Shown here: one piece after another, positions 8,625 through 17,724 of the stretch | Layout: each line of letters begins with the position of its first letter | Numbering within the stretch: the stretch's first letter is position 1 | Assembly (NCBI RefSeq): GCF_947498015.1 | Contig: NZ_CANMIR010000006.1 | Coordinates: 62,001 to 126,000 of the forward strand | Direction of reading: 5' to 3' | Source: an uncultured Neptuniibacter sp. | GTDB lineage: Bacteria > Pseudomonadota > Gammaproteobacteria > Pseudomonadales > Balneatricaceae | Length of the DNA stretch: 64,000 nt | Notes under the pieces: generated by a model | Databases searched by the model: none | What the model saw: the letters and a program-made list of their open reading frames with translations, nothing else | Told to the model about the DNA's origin: nothing | Made by a program: the position numbers and the translations under genes

Positions 8625-9434
8625 ATGTCAGGTCCAGATAATACGTCTGAAAGCACACTTATTGCGGTTGTGGCAATGGATGACTCAGTCACTGATCAGG
8701 CTGCTCTGTTGGCAGGTCGTCTGGAGCTTCCGCTCCAGCCCGTCTCGCAAGCTCAGTGTTACGCTCTTGTTATTGAAGTATCTGAGGATGGTATCCGTCT
8801 GCAACCGTGCGGGAAAAAAGCACCCGGACCGACCTATGTTGATTTTATCTCCGGGGCGGTAGCCCATCGTCGCCAATATGGTGGTGGAAAGGGGCAGATG
8901 ATCGCCAAGGCGATAGGTATGAAAGGAGGTATTAAACCTAGTGTGCTGGATGCGACCGCTGGTTTAGGTAAAGATGCCTTTGTTCTTGCCTCGCTGGGAT
9001 GCGAAATGACACTGCTTGAGCGTTCACCCATAGTTCATGCACTGCTACAGGATGGGCTTGAGCGGGCGGCTCAGGTAGAGGAAGTTTCTGATATAGTTCA
9101 ACGCATGACTCTGGTTCAAGCCAACAGTATTGAGTGGATGTTGCAGCAGGCTGAAAGAGGAGAGAGATACCCGGTTGTATATCTGGATCCAATGTTTCCT
9201 CATAACGACAAGAGTGCTCTGGTAAAAAAAGAGATGCGTGCTTTTCGCCCGGTGGTCGGTGATGATCTGGATGCTGATCAACTACTTGATGCTGCATTAT
9301 CTATTGCAGAAAACCGGGTGGTTGTTAAACGCCCGCGCAAAGCGCCATTCCTCGCCGAGCGTAAGCCCTCTTTACAATTTGAGGGTAAATCCAGTCGCTA
9401 TGATGTCTATCCCCTTAAGAAACTTGAGGCCTGA
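8625..9434 (+). CDS. rsmJ: 16S rRNA (guanine1516-N2)-methyltransferase RsmJ
   Basis: A 269-residue SAM-dependent methyltransferase. [17 protein letters not shown] is the SAM-binding motif I, and [19 protein letters not shown] is the characteristic catalytic NPPF-like region of RsmJ (YhiQ). The C-terminal [12 protein letters not shown] segment is also conserved. The first ~70 residues are variable, as in homologues. Its stop is 2 nt from the end of the convergent plsB, so transcripts from the two sides probably overlap; no terminator hairpin is visible between them. Confidence 0.94.
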   Translation: MSGPDNTSESTLIAVVAMDDSVTDQAALLAGRLELPLQPVSQAQCYALVIEVSEDGIRLQPCGKKAPGPTYVDFISGAVAHRRQYGGGKGQMIAKAIGMKGGIKPSVLDATAGLGKDAFVLASLGCEMTLLERSPIVHALLQDGLERAAQVEEVSDIVQRMTLVQANSIEWMLQQAERGERYPVVYLDPMFPHNDKSALVKKEMRAFRPVVGDDLDADQLLDAALSIAENRVVVKRPRKAPFLAERKPSLQFEGKSSRYDVYPLKKLEA

Positions 9435-9436
9435 CC

Positions 9437-11752
9437 TCACACTCGCTGTAGTTTCTGATCGATTAAAGTAATCATGTGGGGGCGTAATATCTTTTCTGCC
9501 TGCTTGAACATGGCGGTGTAATCGAAGCTGCAGTGAATTCGCTTATCGATGCTGTGAATGAATCCCAGTGTCTCTAGCTGAGTGATAAACGAATCCAGCA
9601 CTCGTTCATCTTTATACTCCGGAGTTGAATAGCCATACTCGCGATGGATCTGTTCTGCTAACTGTTGACTGATAGCGATCAGGTCATTCTGGCCGACCTC
9701 CTCATGACGAGCTAATACTCTTAAGACGATATAGTACCTGAGCAAAATCGGCTCAGCGGTCATGATCAACGTGTTAACGAGGCGGTTGTTGGTAGTTTTC
9801 CAGCTCTGTGAGCCAGTCGATTCAAGGAGATTGTGACTGACCAGAGACTCGCGTATATGCCGTAGGTTTTCTGTCAGGGAGCTCTCTTGGTAGGGCAGAA
9901 ACAACTCCGCTTTCAGAAATGGGTAGATAAGCCGGAGATTGCGGTTGATAGTTTGTGTTTTTTTGCTCTCTAAACGGTGGGCAAGTAACAGATACATTGC
10001 CGGCAGAATAAGCATGTGCTGAATATTATTCCTGTAAAAACATAGCTCCTGAGCCTGGGCCTGATCCACTTCTACCAGATTCATCCTGACGGAGAGTTGG
10101 CCCATCGCACCCGCTTCCTGAATCCAGTCAGATGGCTTTCCTTCGGGCACTAATCCTGCGTCGGGGTGCGTACTCTGCAGTAGTCTCAGGAGGCGGTTAC
10201 TCTGATCACTGAGTTCGACCATCGATTGCAACTGGCTGCCCCCCAATAAACAGGTGGCGAGAAGGCTGCTTTGGGTAATCCCGCTTGCTTTATTGATACC
10301 GCTCATCACGTTTTGTGCTATCTGGATTACATCCTCATGCAATGGCCTTTGCGGATCAGTCAGTTCTTCCAACAGAAGGGGATCTCCAAAGCTGAGGAGA
10401 GTGGAGCCGAACTTTTGATTAATAATATTGAGGGAAGCCAGAAAGCTCTTGGTTGATTCTGCTCTCTTCTTTGTGCCAGAAAGTTCTTGCTGGTAGCTTT
10501 TGCTCTCAACTAATCGGTCGTAACCGATCCAGATAGGGATAAGTGCTATAGGTTTAGGGCTGCCCTCACGGAAGGATTCAATACTCATCGAAAGTAGTCC
10601 GGTCTTGGCCGGTAGTAATCGTCCGGTACGACTTCGCCCGCCCTCAATGAAATATTCTAATGAGTGCCCTCTATGCGTCATCTGCTCAAGATAGGTTTTA
10701 TAGAGGCAGGCATAGAGTGGGTCGCCCTGAAACCTCCTCCGCATAAAAATGGCACCGCCACGTTTCAGAATAGGGCCGATCACAGGAATGTTCAGGTTCT
10801 CCCCGGCTGCAACGTGCGGAATCATGAGTCCCTGGCGGTACAGAGCCCAGGACAGTAAGAGGTAGTCCATATGGCTGCGGTGGCAGGGGAGGTAGATAAC
10901 CTGATGACTCTTGGTGATCTGTTTAACTGCGTCGAGGTTGTGGATTCGCACCTGGTCGTAGAGCCTGCTCCAGAGCCAGTTCAGCACAGGATCAATGAGT
11001 CGTGCGGTTGTCGGGCTGAAATTTGCCGCAATTTTATCCAGTGTTTTGGTGCAGTGACGCTCAATTTTGTGTCGACTGGTGCCTGTGGATTTCGCCTGTT
11101 CATCTATCGCCTGTTGGACTGCCGGATTATTAAGCACCAGTGTGATTAATGTGCGGCGATGAGAAAGGTCTGGGCCGATGATCGATTGTCGCAGGATATT
11201 AAAATGTTTACGTAACACCAGGGCTGCTTTACGTGAGATCGCTTCCGTTGGCATCTCTTCGGATAATAGCGGGGCAAGCTGAAGGGGCTTGTCTATCTGA
11301 ATAAGTGTCTGCCGCCCATTTACCAAAAGCTGTAAGGCGCTGCCAATGGGGCCTGCCCTATGCCAGGTTTCAGCGTAAAGGATATTCAGCCAGGATTTTT
11401 CCCGGTGAGGCAGCCGGCCGTGGAAGATCGCTACAGGAACGATCTGGATATTCAGGCGCTTATTGCTTTTTTGTGCGTCAATCAGCTCAGAAAGATCCTC
11501 TCGTAAAGGGGATTCTCCCTGTGAGTTTGCGAATAATAGCTGTTCCTCTGAGAGTGTACGATGCTGATCTTTTAGCAGGCCCCGTAGTAACAGTTTATGA
11601 CTCCGCCTGTTGCTCTCCAGAATATAGTAAACCTTGCTATTCTGATCGTTTTCAGGGAACAGATATTGAGGGTTTAAGATCTGGGGGCGGGTTACTAATT
11701 TGATAAATAGTTGCCCGCAGTTATTTAAGCTTCGCTCAAACAGGGAAATCAT
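9437..11752 (-). CDS. plsB: Glycerol-3-phosphate 1-O-acyltransferase
   Basis: A 771-residue membrane-associated PlsB, which acylates sn-glycerol 3-phosphate at position 1 as the first step of phospholipid synthesis. All four acyltransferase blocks are visible: HRSHMDYLLLSW (HX4D, near residue 290-300), GAIFMRRRFQGD, FIEGGRSRTGR, and IALIPIWIGYDRL. Length is slightly below E. coli PlsB (807). slyX lies 15 nt upstream on the same strand, so they may be co-transcribed. Confidence 0.96.
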   Translation of the reverse strand: MISLFERSLNNCGQLFIKLVTRPQILNPQYLFPENDQNSKVYYILESNRRSHKLLLRGLLKDQHRTLSEEQLLFANSQGESPLREDLSELIDAQKSNKRLNIQIVPVAIFHGRLPHREKSWLNILYAETWHRAGPIGSALQLLVNGRQTLIQIDKPLQLAPLLSEEMPTEAISRKAALVLRKHFNILRQSIIGPDLSHRRTLITLVLNNPAVQQAIDEQAKSTGTSRHKIERHCTKTLDKIAANFSPTTARLIDPVLNWLWSRLYDQVRIHNLDAVKQITKSHQVIYLPCHRSHMDYLLLSWALYRQGLMIPHVAAGENLNIPVIGPILKRGGAIFMRRRFQGDPLYACLYKTYLEQMTHRGHSLEYFIEGGRSRTGRLLPAKTGLLSMSIESFREGSPKPIALIPIWIGYDRLVESKSYQQELSGTKKRAESTKSFLASLNIINQKFGSTLLSFGDPLLLEELTDPQRPLHEDVIQIAQNVMSGINKASGITQSSLLATCLLGGSQLQSMVELSDQSNRLLRLLQSTHPDAGLVPEGKPSDWIQEAGAMGQLSVRMNLVEVDQAQAQELCFYRNNIQHMLILPAMYLLLAHRLESKKTQTINRNLRLIYPFLKAELFLPYQESSLTENLRHIRESLVSHNLLESTGSQSWKTTNNRLVNTLIMTAEPILLRYYIVLRVLARHEEVGQNDLIAISQQLAEQIHREYGYSTPEYKDERVLDSFITQLETLGFIHSIDKRIHCSFDYTAMFKQAEKILRPHMITLIDQKLQRV

Positions 11753-11767
11753 AATCCGTTATGTACC

Positions 11768-12019
11768 TTAGTAGTGAGGAGGAGGGGGCTCATCTCCGGG
11801 TGCTGAAGAGGGAAGCTCTAATGTAAGATTCTTGAGTTGCTGATTCATCAGCTTGATCATGCGCTTTAACTGTTCAATTTCGATCTCTTGTGAAGAGACC
11901 GCCACGTTGAGCTTTTCAAGCGTGTCCTCCTGAAATGCGACCCGTGATTCCAACTCAATGATGCGCTCTTGATCGTTCATTACTACGTCCGGTTGATCCG
12001 TTGTCATAAGATTTAGCAT
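11768..12019 (-). CDS. slyX: SlyX family coiled-coil protein
   Basis: A small protein of the SlyX family, found beside varied genes in gammaproteobacteria and of unknown molecular role. The IIELESRVAFQEDTLEKLN heptad-like segment and the C-terminal PPPPHY tail match the family. The longest frame gives 83 residues. The methionine at codon 14 (start at 11980) aligns best with E. coli SlyX and has a weak GGA upstream, so the true protein may be 70 residues. No strong ribosome binding site decides between them. Confidence 0.85.
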   Translation of the reverse strand: MLNLMTTDQPDVVMNDQERIIELESRVAFQEDTLEKLNVAVSSQEIEIEQLKRMIKLMNQQLKNLTLELPSSAPGDEPPPPHY

Positions 12020-12081
12020 AGTTTACCAGAGGCGGATATTAAACGAATGTTCCTTTATTATCTGTTTATAAATATAAGCTA

Positions 12082-12110
12082 TTGAAAAAAATCACAAAAT
12101 TCGATATACC
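12082..12110 (+). promoter_or_regulatory. Sigma-70-type promoter of the cold-shock-domain gene
   Basis: TTGAAA at 12082-12087 and TATACC at 12105-12110 are separated by 17 nt. The predicted transcription start near 12117 leaves a 5' leader of about 65 nt that begins with a hairpin. Confidence 0.5.
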
Positions 12111-12118
12111 TCTGTCAC

Positions 12119-12144
12119 TGGTGGGAATTTTTATTCTTCCACCA
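12119..12144 (+). promoter_or_regulatory. Hairpin at the predicted 5' end of the cold-shock-domain mRNA
   Basis: TGGTGGGAA pairs with TTC-TT-CCACCA (a two-base bulge) around a TTTTTA loop. It sits at the expected +1 region and could stabilise the mRNA or sense temperature. The gene's own ATG at 12183 has no visible Shine-Dalgarno sequence, which makes the leader structure more relevant. Confidence 0.4.
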
Positions 12145-12182
12145 ATACAAGTGCTTTTAATATGATAATTGACAATAAATAA

Positions 12183-12629
12183 ATGAGGGTTAATCAGTTG
12201 ATTCGTAGTCTGATTGTGAGTGCTATCGCAGCTATTTTAGTTCCTGTTCTGTTAGGTTCGGTAGCAGGTGTTGAAGTTGAGTTATCTAATATCGCTGCCT
12301 TGGCAGTTGTGTTTGTTGTGACATTTGCTGCATCTTTCTTTGCCGCGTCGGGTAACAACGCTCAAGCGGAAGCTTCAGTTGTTAACGGAGCTGAAGAGGA
12401 ATATATCGACGAGAATGATGATCGTGAACAGGGTACTGTAAAGTGGTTCAACGTATCTAAAGGGTTCGGATTCATTACTCGTGGTGAAGATGATGATGTT
12501 TTTGTTCACTTCCGTAATATCCGTGGTCGGGGTCATCGATCACTGGCGGAAGGGCAGAAAGTTCGTTTTCACGTTCGAGAAAGTGATAAAGGCCTTCAGG
12601 CCGAAGACGTATCGGTTGTTCGAGACTGA
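12183..12629 (+). CDS. Membrane-anchored cold-shock-domain protein
   Basis: A 148-residue fusion of two N-terminal transmembrane helices (about residues 9-30 and 37-56), an acidic linker (about 60-82) and a C-terminal cold-shock domain. The domain keeps the RNA-binding motifs [15 protein letters not shown] (RNP1) and DDVFVHF (RNP2). The domain should bind single-stranded RNA or DNA at the inner face of the membrane; that location is inferred from the charges flanking the helices. Ordinary Csp proteins are about 70 residues and soluble. Related two-helix/CSD proteins occur in pseudomonads and marine relatives, as far as I recall; none has a role I can name. Promoter and leader hairpin are described separately. 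Confidence 0.85.
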   Translation: MRVNQLIRSLIVSAIAAILVPVLLGSVAGVEVELSNIAALAVVFVVTFAASFFAASGNNAQAEASVVNGAEEEYIDENDDREQGTVKWFNVSKGFGFITRGEDDDVFVHFRNIRGRGHRSLAEGQKVRFHVRESDKGLQAEDVSVVRD

Positions 12630-12638
12630 TCACCAAAT

Positions 12639-12663
12639 GGCGGGGTTGTGATGCAACCTCGCC
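12639..12663. terminator. Possible terminator hairpin between convergent genes
   Basis: GGCGGGGTTG and CAACCTCGCC form a stem with one mismatch around TGATG. It lies between the convergent cold-shock-domain and dsbA-like genes. The T-rich stretch on the plus strand begins about 8 nt later and is interrupted, so termination strength is uncertain. Confidence 0.4.
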
Positions 12664-12673
12664 ACAATAGCTT

Positions 12674-13288
12674 TTACTCTTTTTTCAACTCCTCCACTCT
12701 CCTTAATAACTCTCTGGCATCGCAATACCCTAACGACACTGGCCGTATTCCGTGATTATTCTGAAAAAACAGCGAAGGAAATCCATGCGCCCCTAGTTTG
12801 CGGGCCGTCATGATCTCTGTTTCGAGCTGTTGATCTGTTATTGAAAGGCTTAACTCCTGCGAAAAAAGAGTTGAAGAGAGCCCAATCTGTTGGGCTAGTT
12901 GCAGTAGAACCCTAGTATCGGAAGGGTTCAGGGCCTGGCGATAGTATGCGTTCTGGATAGCGTTAACCATCTGCTCACCTCTGCCTGTTTTAAGTCGCTC
13001 TGCCGTGATGACTGCTCTGCATGCTGGGTAGCTATTGCGTTGCGGGGTATTCTGAGTCCAGAAATCAAAATTAAAATCAGTCCCTGTCTGATTTTGAATC
13101 TGGCGCCAGATGCTGATGATTTTTTCTTGCATCTCGGTGCTCATCGGTTGGTCTGTATCAGGGGCCAATCCTCCCATGATCAAGCGCCAGTTATGCTCAG
13201 GGTAATGTTTCTTCAAAACCTCAATTGAGGGTCTAAAGGCCCAGCACCAGCTGCACATTGGATCCATGATGTAGATGAATGTAGACAT
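12674..13288 (-). CDS. DsbA-family (FrnE-like) thiol oxidoreductase
   Basis: A 204-residue thioredoxin-fold protein with an N-terminal active site DPMCSWCWAF (CxxC at about residues 12-15) and the helical insertion typical of DsbA/FrnE relatives. The GAHGFPSLFF segment supplies the cis-Pro loop. There is no signal peptide, so it should act in the cytoplasm, as FrnE-like proteins do; a glutathione- or polyketide-isomerase-like role is also known in the superfamily. It is transcribed toward the cold-shock-domain gene and away from the DMT exporter. Confidence 0.88.
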   Translation of the reverse strand: MSTFIYIMDPMCSWCWAFRPSIEVLKKHYPEHNWRLIMGGLAPDTDQPMSTEMQEKIISIWRQIQNQTGTDFNFDFWTQNTPQRNSYPACRAVITAERLKTGRGEQMVNAIQNAYYRQALNPSDTRVLLQLAQQIGLSSTLFSQELSLSITDQQLETEIMTARKLGAHGFPSLFFQNNHGIRPVSLGYCDARELLRRVEELKKE

Positions 13289-13392
13289 TTCACACTCTGT
13301 AATTAGGGAAAATATATTGGAGATCGATAATTTTCATATTCTGGTATTACTGATATCTTGCGCCTGATTTAGTTCCTTTCGAGTTGGTATTG

Positions 13393-14292
13393 ATGGTTAA
13401 AAATCAAAAACAGGCTGTCATGTTTGCGATGGCTGCTGTGTTGATGTGGTCTACAGTAGCTACGGCATTTAAATTAGCACTTCAGGAGATGGCGCCGGTA
13501 CAGCTTCTTTTTTACGCAGCGCTTGTCAGTTGGTTGTTCTTAGGTGGACTCCTGTGGCTTAAGGGGCAATATTGCCAAGCCTTGACCGCTTTTACTCAAA
13601 ATCGGATCTACTACATAAAGATAGGCGTATTGAATCCCTGCTTGTATTACCTGATTTTATTTCAGGCCTACGACCTGCTTCCGGCACAGCAGGCACAAGC
13701 ACTCAACTACACTTGGGCGATTATGCTGAGTGTACTTGCGGTACCTATGTTAGGGCAGCGTTTATATTCCAAGGATATGATCGCTTCGGGTATGGCTTAT
13801 TTTGGGGTATTGGTGATCTGCACCCGGGGAGAGTTAGGTGAGCTAAACTTCGACAGTCCTACCGGGGTATTGCTCGCTTTGCTAAGTACAGTGGTATGGG
13901 CTTTATACTGGATCTTGAATACCCGCAACACAGATCCCCCCGTCACGGCACTCTTTCTCTGTTTCTCGATCAGTCTTCCACTTATCAGTGTGGTGCTTTT
14001 CTGGCAAGGATTGTGGGCACTACCCTCGATAAAGGGAGGGCTCTTATCAGCCTATGTAGGCCTGTTTGAAATGGGGATTACATTTATATTTTGGTTAATG
14101 GCGATGAAGAGGGCAGAGAATGTGGCGGCCGTCAGTAATCTGATCTTCATCTCTCCATTTCTCTCGTTAGTCATTATTCAGTATTTTCTGGGTGAAAAGG
14201 TGGAGATCGCCACGGTTGCGGGTCTACTCATGATCATTGTGGGACTTCTTATCCAGAAGGTTGGTCGCTCAGATCGTTCTGTTCAATCATAA
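13393..14292 (+). CDS. DMT-superfamily (EamA) transporter
   Basis: A 299-residue inner-membrane protein with about ten hydrophobic segments arranged as two EamA repeats, as in drug/metabolite exporters of the RhaT/YdcZ class. The N-terminal MWSTVATAFKLAL and the second-repeat VVWALYWILNTRN segments fit the family. I chose the ATG at 13393 over an upstream in-frame TTG at 13384. The substrate cannot be read from sequence; amino acids or metabolites are typical. Confidence 0.85.
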   Translation: MVKNQKQAVMFAMAAVLMWSTVATAFKLALQEMAPVQLLFYAALVSWLFLGGLLWLKGQYCQALTAFTQNRIYYIKIGVLNPCLYYLILFQAYDLLPAQQAQALNYTWAIMLSVLAVPMLGQRLYSKDMIASGMAYFGVLVICTRGELGELNFDSPTGVLLALLSTVVWALYWILNTRNTDPPVTALFLCFSISLPLISVVLFWQGLWALPSIKGGLLSAYVGLFEMGITFIFWLMAMKRAENVAAVSNLIFISPFLSLVIIQYFLGEKVEIATVAGLLMIIVGLLIQKVGRSDRSVQS

Positions 14293-14430
14293 CGAACAGA
14301 TTGTTCACAAGTACCTGTCAGATCCCAACTGCTGAGTACCCTGTGCTGATCGGGAACGATGAGGATAAATATTTACTCAGTAAAAAAGCAGTGGTGTTAA
14401 ATCTGGTGATTACTCTGACCCTATGGGGGA

Positions 14431-14494
14431 GGAGAGTTTTAAAGTGGTGATTTCTGCACTATAGTCGCGTAAGCGATCCTTTAAAATTCTCTCC
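14431..14494 (+). repeat. Long inverted repeat in the lemA leader
   Basis: GGAGAGTTTTAAAG at 14431-14444 pairs with CTTTAAAATTCTCTCC at 14479-14494, allowing a 2-nt insertion. The loop is about 34 nt. The repeat ends 31 nt before the lemA start and could fold in the mRNA leader or bind a regulator. Confidence 0.5.
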
Positions 14495-14525
14495 GCATCA
14501 GGCGGCTTCACTTAAGGAGTAGGTG

Positions 14526-15119
14526 ATGGAAGTTGGAACGATTATCTTTTTAGTGCTCGTACTGGGCGCTATCTTCTACGTTGTAAGTATTTATAACACT
14601 CTGGTTAAACTGAAGAATCGTCATCAAAATGCATTCTCGCAGATTGAGGTTCAGCTAAAACGCCGTTACGACCTGATTCCGAATCTGGTGGAGGTTGCAA
14701 AGGGGTATATGAAACATGAGCGGGAAACCTTGGAAGCGGTGATTCAGGCGCGAAATGAAGCTGCAGCGCTACTTAAAGGTGCAGCGGCTACGCTTAGTGA
14801 TGATGCCATACAGCAGCTGTCGGGTGCTGAAAATGCCCTCCAGAGCGCGTTGGGCCGGATGAATATCGTGATGGAGGATTATCCGGATCTGAAAGCAAAC
14901 GAAAATATGATGCAGCTATCTGAAGAGCTAACAACGACAGAGAATCGGGTTGCGTTCTCACGTCAGGCTTTTAATGATGCGGTTACAGAATATAACACCT
15001 ATCGCCAATCCTTCCCTCCGGTATTCTTCGCTGCCATGTTTGGTCATCCTAAGGATGCCTCACTGCTTGAATTTGAAGATAGTGAGCAGATTCAGGCTGC
15101 GCCTAAAATTAGCTTCTGA
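14526..15119 (+). CDS. LemA family protein
   Basis: A 197-residue LemA-family protein: one N-terminal transmembrane helix, then a helical domain containing the family signature FSQIEVQLKRRYDLIPNLVE. The ATG at 14526 follows AAGGAG with 6-nt spacing; an in-frame GTG one codon earlier is too close to it. LemA proteins are short membrane-anchored helical proteins of unknown biochemical role that are often paired with an M48 protease, as here (14 nt to the next gene). A functional partnership in envelope proteolysis is inferred from context. Confidence 0.93.
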   Translation: MEVGTIIFLVLVLGAIFYVVSIYNTLVKLKNRHQNAFSQIEVQLKRRYDLIPNLVEVAKGYMKHERETLEAVIQARNEAAALLKGAAATLSDDAIQQLSGAENALQSALGRMNIVMEDYPDLKANENMMQLSEELTTTENRVAFSRQAFNDAVTEYNTYRQSFPPVFFAAMFGHPKDASLLEFEDSEQIQAAPKISF

Positions 15120-15133
15120 TAGGCGCTATTCAT

Positions 15134-17062
15134 ATGGATTTCTTTACCCAGCAGGATAAGGCCAGGCGTAACACAGGCTGGCTGGTAGTTCTCTTTATTC
15201 TGGCTGTTCTGGGGCTCATCTTTCTGACAAATCTGCTGATAGGCGTCGTTGTCTGGTTTATGACTCAGGAGGAAACCATGCAGCGGGGAGTGAGTGTTAT
15301 CGCTCAAACAGATACCCGAACCGTGGCATCGCTATTTTCATGGCATACGTTTGGTTTGATTAGCCTCGGTGTAGCTGGCGCAGTGAGCTGCGCGATAGTT
15401 TATAAGTGGGTGCAGCTCTCTTCAGGAGGTAAAGCGGTAGCAGAAGCGTTGGGTGGCATAAGGATATCACCGGATACTGCAGATGCAGATCAACGTCAGG
15501 TTCTGAATGTGGTTGAAGAGATGGCTTTAGCATCAGGGATGCCCGTTCCTGCCGTTTTTTTGTTAGCTGATGAACCTGGAATTAATGCATTTGCAGCAGG
15601 GAATTCGCCTTCCGATGCTGTTATTGGTGTGACTCAGGGATGTATTCAGCATTTCAAACGGGATGAGCTCCAAGGGGTGATCGCTCATGAATTCAGTCAT
15701 ATCCTCAACGGTGATATGCGCCTTAATCTGCGTCTTGTCGCTCTGCTACATGGCATTGTATTTATCGGTCTGGTCGGTGAGTCTATGGCTCGTTCTGGGA
15801 GGCATCGCCGGTCAGATGGAAGGGTTGCCCTGTTAGGGATCGCCCTGATGGTGGTGGGGTGGCTGGGCACCTTTTTTGGAAATTTGATCAAGGCTGCGGT
15901 TAGTCGTCAGCGCGAGTTCTTGGCCGATGCCAGTGCGGTCCAGTTCACCCGTAATCCTGATGGAATCAGTAATGCACTCAAGTTAATTGGCGGGTATAAA
16001 CCGGGAAGTGGGATTATCAGCTCCAATAGTAGTGAGGTCAGCCATCTCTTTTTTGGGCAGGCATTACATAAACTGAGTGGATTGCACGCCACCCATCCAC
16101 CGCTGGTGGATCGTATTCTCAGGATCGACCCGGATTGGGATGGGAATTATCTTTTCAGGGGTGCCGAAACCCGGGAGTTAAAACAGCAGGCTGATGTCGA
16201 AAAGCAACAGAAACGTGAGCGGTTTAAGCAGACAGTGATTGCTGGTGCTTCAGTGTCTGCAGGTGTTGATCTGGCTGCTCCAGAGATGCCTGTTGATCTG
16301 GATGAAGTGAGGGATGAGATCGATGCAATTCCTTCGCTATTGGCTGAGAATGCAAAGGAACCATTGGGCGCGATTGCGATCTGTTATGGGCTGTTACTGC
16401 ATGAGGAACCCTCTTTAAAGAGCGATCAAGCTGAGAGTATTGCTGAGAGTGGTTTCGCAGGTCTTACCGGATTGGTTGAAAGGGTAGAGAAAGAGATCGC
16501 ATTGTTGCCGAACGAGCTGAGGCTTACCCTGATTGAATTACTCCTGCCTGCCCTAAAATGTATGTCCGATGCACAGTACAAACAGTTTAAACGGACGTTG
16601 ATGAAGTTAATTCGGGCGGATCAGAAAACGGACCTGTTTGAGTGGTGTTTATATCAGGTGGTACGGCACTATTTGGCGGGTGAATTTGAGCCGAATTTAT
16701 CCACGAAGCCCACCTTTAAAGAACCGGGACAAGTGAGTCAGGAGTACCAGTTAGTCCTCTCCGTGTTGGCGTATCATGGACATGCAGAAAGAGAGGATGC
16801 AGAGAGGGCGTTTAACCGTGGTGCAGGGGCTGCCGGTTTATACAATATTCGTTTGCTGGAGCAGGAGGAGTGTGATCTCAATGAATTTATGCAAGCGGTG
16901 ATCACGCTCGGAGGGGCTTATCCGTTATTAAAACCCCGATTGATTAACGGATTTAGAAAATGTATCGCTCATGACAATAAGGTCACACACCAGGAGCGTG
17001 AGATCGTGACCAGTATCGCAGCGGTGATGGATAGCCCTGTACCAGTATTGGAAGGGTTGTAA
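15134..17062 (+). CDS. Membrane-bound M48-family zinc metalloprotease
   Basis: A 642-residue protein with two N-terminal transmembrane segments, a peptidase M48 domain with the zinc site HEFSH near residue 184 and the third ligand in REFLADA near residue 260, two further hydrophobic segments between, and a ~300-residue C-terminal domain without a signature I know. HtpX is about 290 residues, so the long C-terminal extension marks this as the larger LemA-linked type. DRILRIDP ends the catalytic domain. It is encoded 14 nt after the LemA gene. Substrates are probably membrane or envelope proteins, by analogy with HtpX. Confidence 0.9.
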   Translation: MDFFTQQDKARRNTGWLVVLFILAVLGLIFLTNLLIGVVVWFMTQEETMQRGVSVIAQTDTRTVASLFSWHTFGLISLGVAGAVSCAIVYKWVQLSSGGKAVAEALGGIRISPDTADADQRQVLNVVEEMALASGMPVPAVFLLADEPGINAFAAGNSPSDAVIGVTQGCIQHFKRDELQGVIAHEFSHILNGDMRLNLRLVALLHGIVFIGLVGESMARSGRHRRSDGRVALLGIALMVVGWLGTFFGNLIKAAVSRQREFLADASAVQFTRNPDGISNALKLIGGYKPGSGIISSNSSEVSHLFFGQALHKLSGLHATHPPLVDRILRIDPDWDGNYLFRGAETRELKQQADVEKQQKRERFKQTVIAGASVSAGVDLAAPEMPVDLDEVRDEIDAIPSLLAENAKEPLGAIAICYGLLLHEEPSLKSDQAESIAESGFAGLTGLVERVEKEIALLPNELRLTLIELLLPALKCMSDAQYKQFKRTLMKLIRADQKTDLFEWCLYQVVRHYLAGEFEPNLSTKPTFKEPGQVSQEYQLVLSVLAYHGHAEREDAERAFNRGAGAAGLYNIRLLEQEECDLNEFMQAVITLGGAYPLLKPRLINGFRKCIAHDNKVTHQEREIVTSIAAVMDSPVPVLEGL

Positions 17063-17097
17063 TTGGCTGAACGGTTGCAGGGGATTATTAACAAGTC

Positions 17098-17466
17098 TTA
17101 CCTGTCTTTTTTCCACTCCAAAGAGAGAGAGACTGAATCTGCAAACCGCAGGGCGTGGGGTTTGTCGATCGTCACTTTGGCATAAACTGTCCAGGGGTGA
17201 TGTGTACAGATCTCCAATACATCACTGACCAGCTTTTCTAGCAGGAGGAAACGCCCCTCCTCAACATGCTTGATAATCTCTTTGGTAATCGTTTTATAGT
17301 TCAGTGTCTTCTCAATATTATCGTCGGCAAACGCCTGATTGGCAGGGTATTGAATCTCAATATTGATCACTACGTCTTGCTGCTTTTCCATCTCATCGGG
17401 GTTGAAACCGATAAAGGTTCGCAATCGTAGATTGGTGATATTGATAATCGCGTTGCTCAATGACAT
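17098..17466 (-). CDS. folX: Dihydroneopterin triphosphate 2'-epimerase
   Basis: A 122-residue T-fold enzyme. LRLRTFIGF near the N terminus, LNYKTITKEIIKHVEEGRF and the C-terminal KPHALRFADSVS match E. coli FolX closely, better than FolB (dihydroneopterin aldolase). FolX epimerises dihydroneopterin triphosphate to the monapterin form, feeding tetrahydromonapterin synthesis. The gene converges on the M48 protease gene with 35 nt between stops. No folM or phhA partner lies nearby. Confidence 0.92.
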   Translation of the reverse strand: MSLSNAIINITNLRLRTFIGFNPDEMEKQQDVVINIEIQYPANQAFADDNIEKTLNYKTITKEIIKHVEEGRFLLLEKLVSDVLEICTHHPWTVYAKVTIDKPHALRFADSVSLSLEWKKDR

Positions 17467-17724
17467 AGACCTGTTCCCTGCAGCGATGGATTGTTTCTTA
17501 TTGTTGAAAGTTTATGAGTTCAACCCGAATCAAGATACCTTTTTTAATGCTTCTGTCTATAAAAAGAGTACGTGTGAAGGCTATAAGGTCTTGTAGTGCT
17601 CTATGGGGCGATCACTCTCAAAAGAATGATATCTATCAGAAAAGTGGCTTTTTGATCGGTTACTCCTTAACTTCCATAGCGGTGTGCTGCTAGTCTTAGC
17701 GTAGTCTTCTATAAAGAGATTGCT

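Noticed and set aside
11305..11703. 132-residue ORF antisense to plsB
   Set aside because: plsB is intact here and the antisense frame has no family resemblance.
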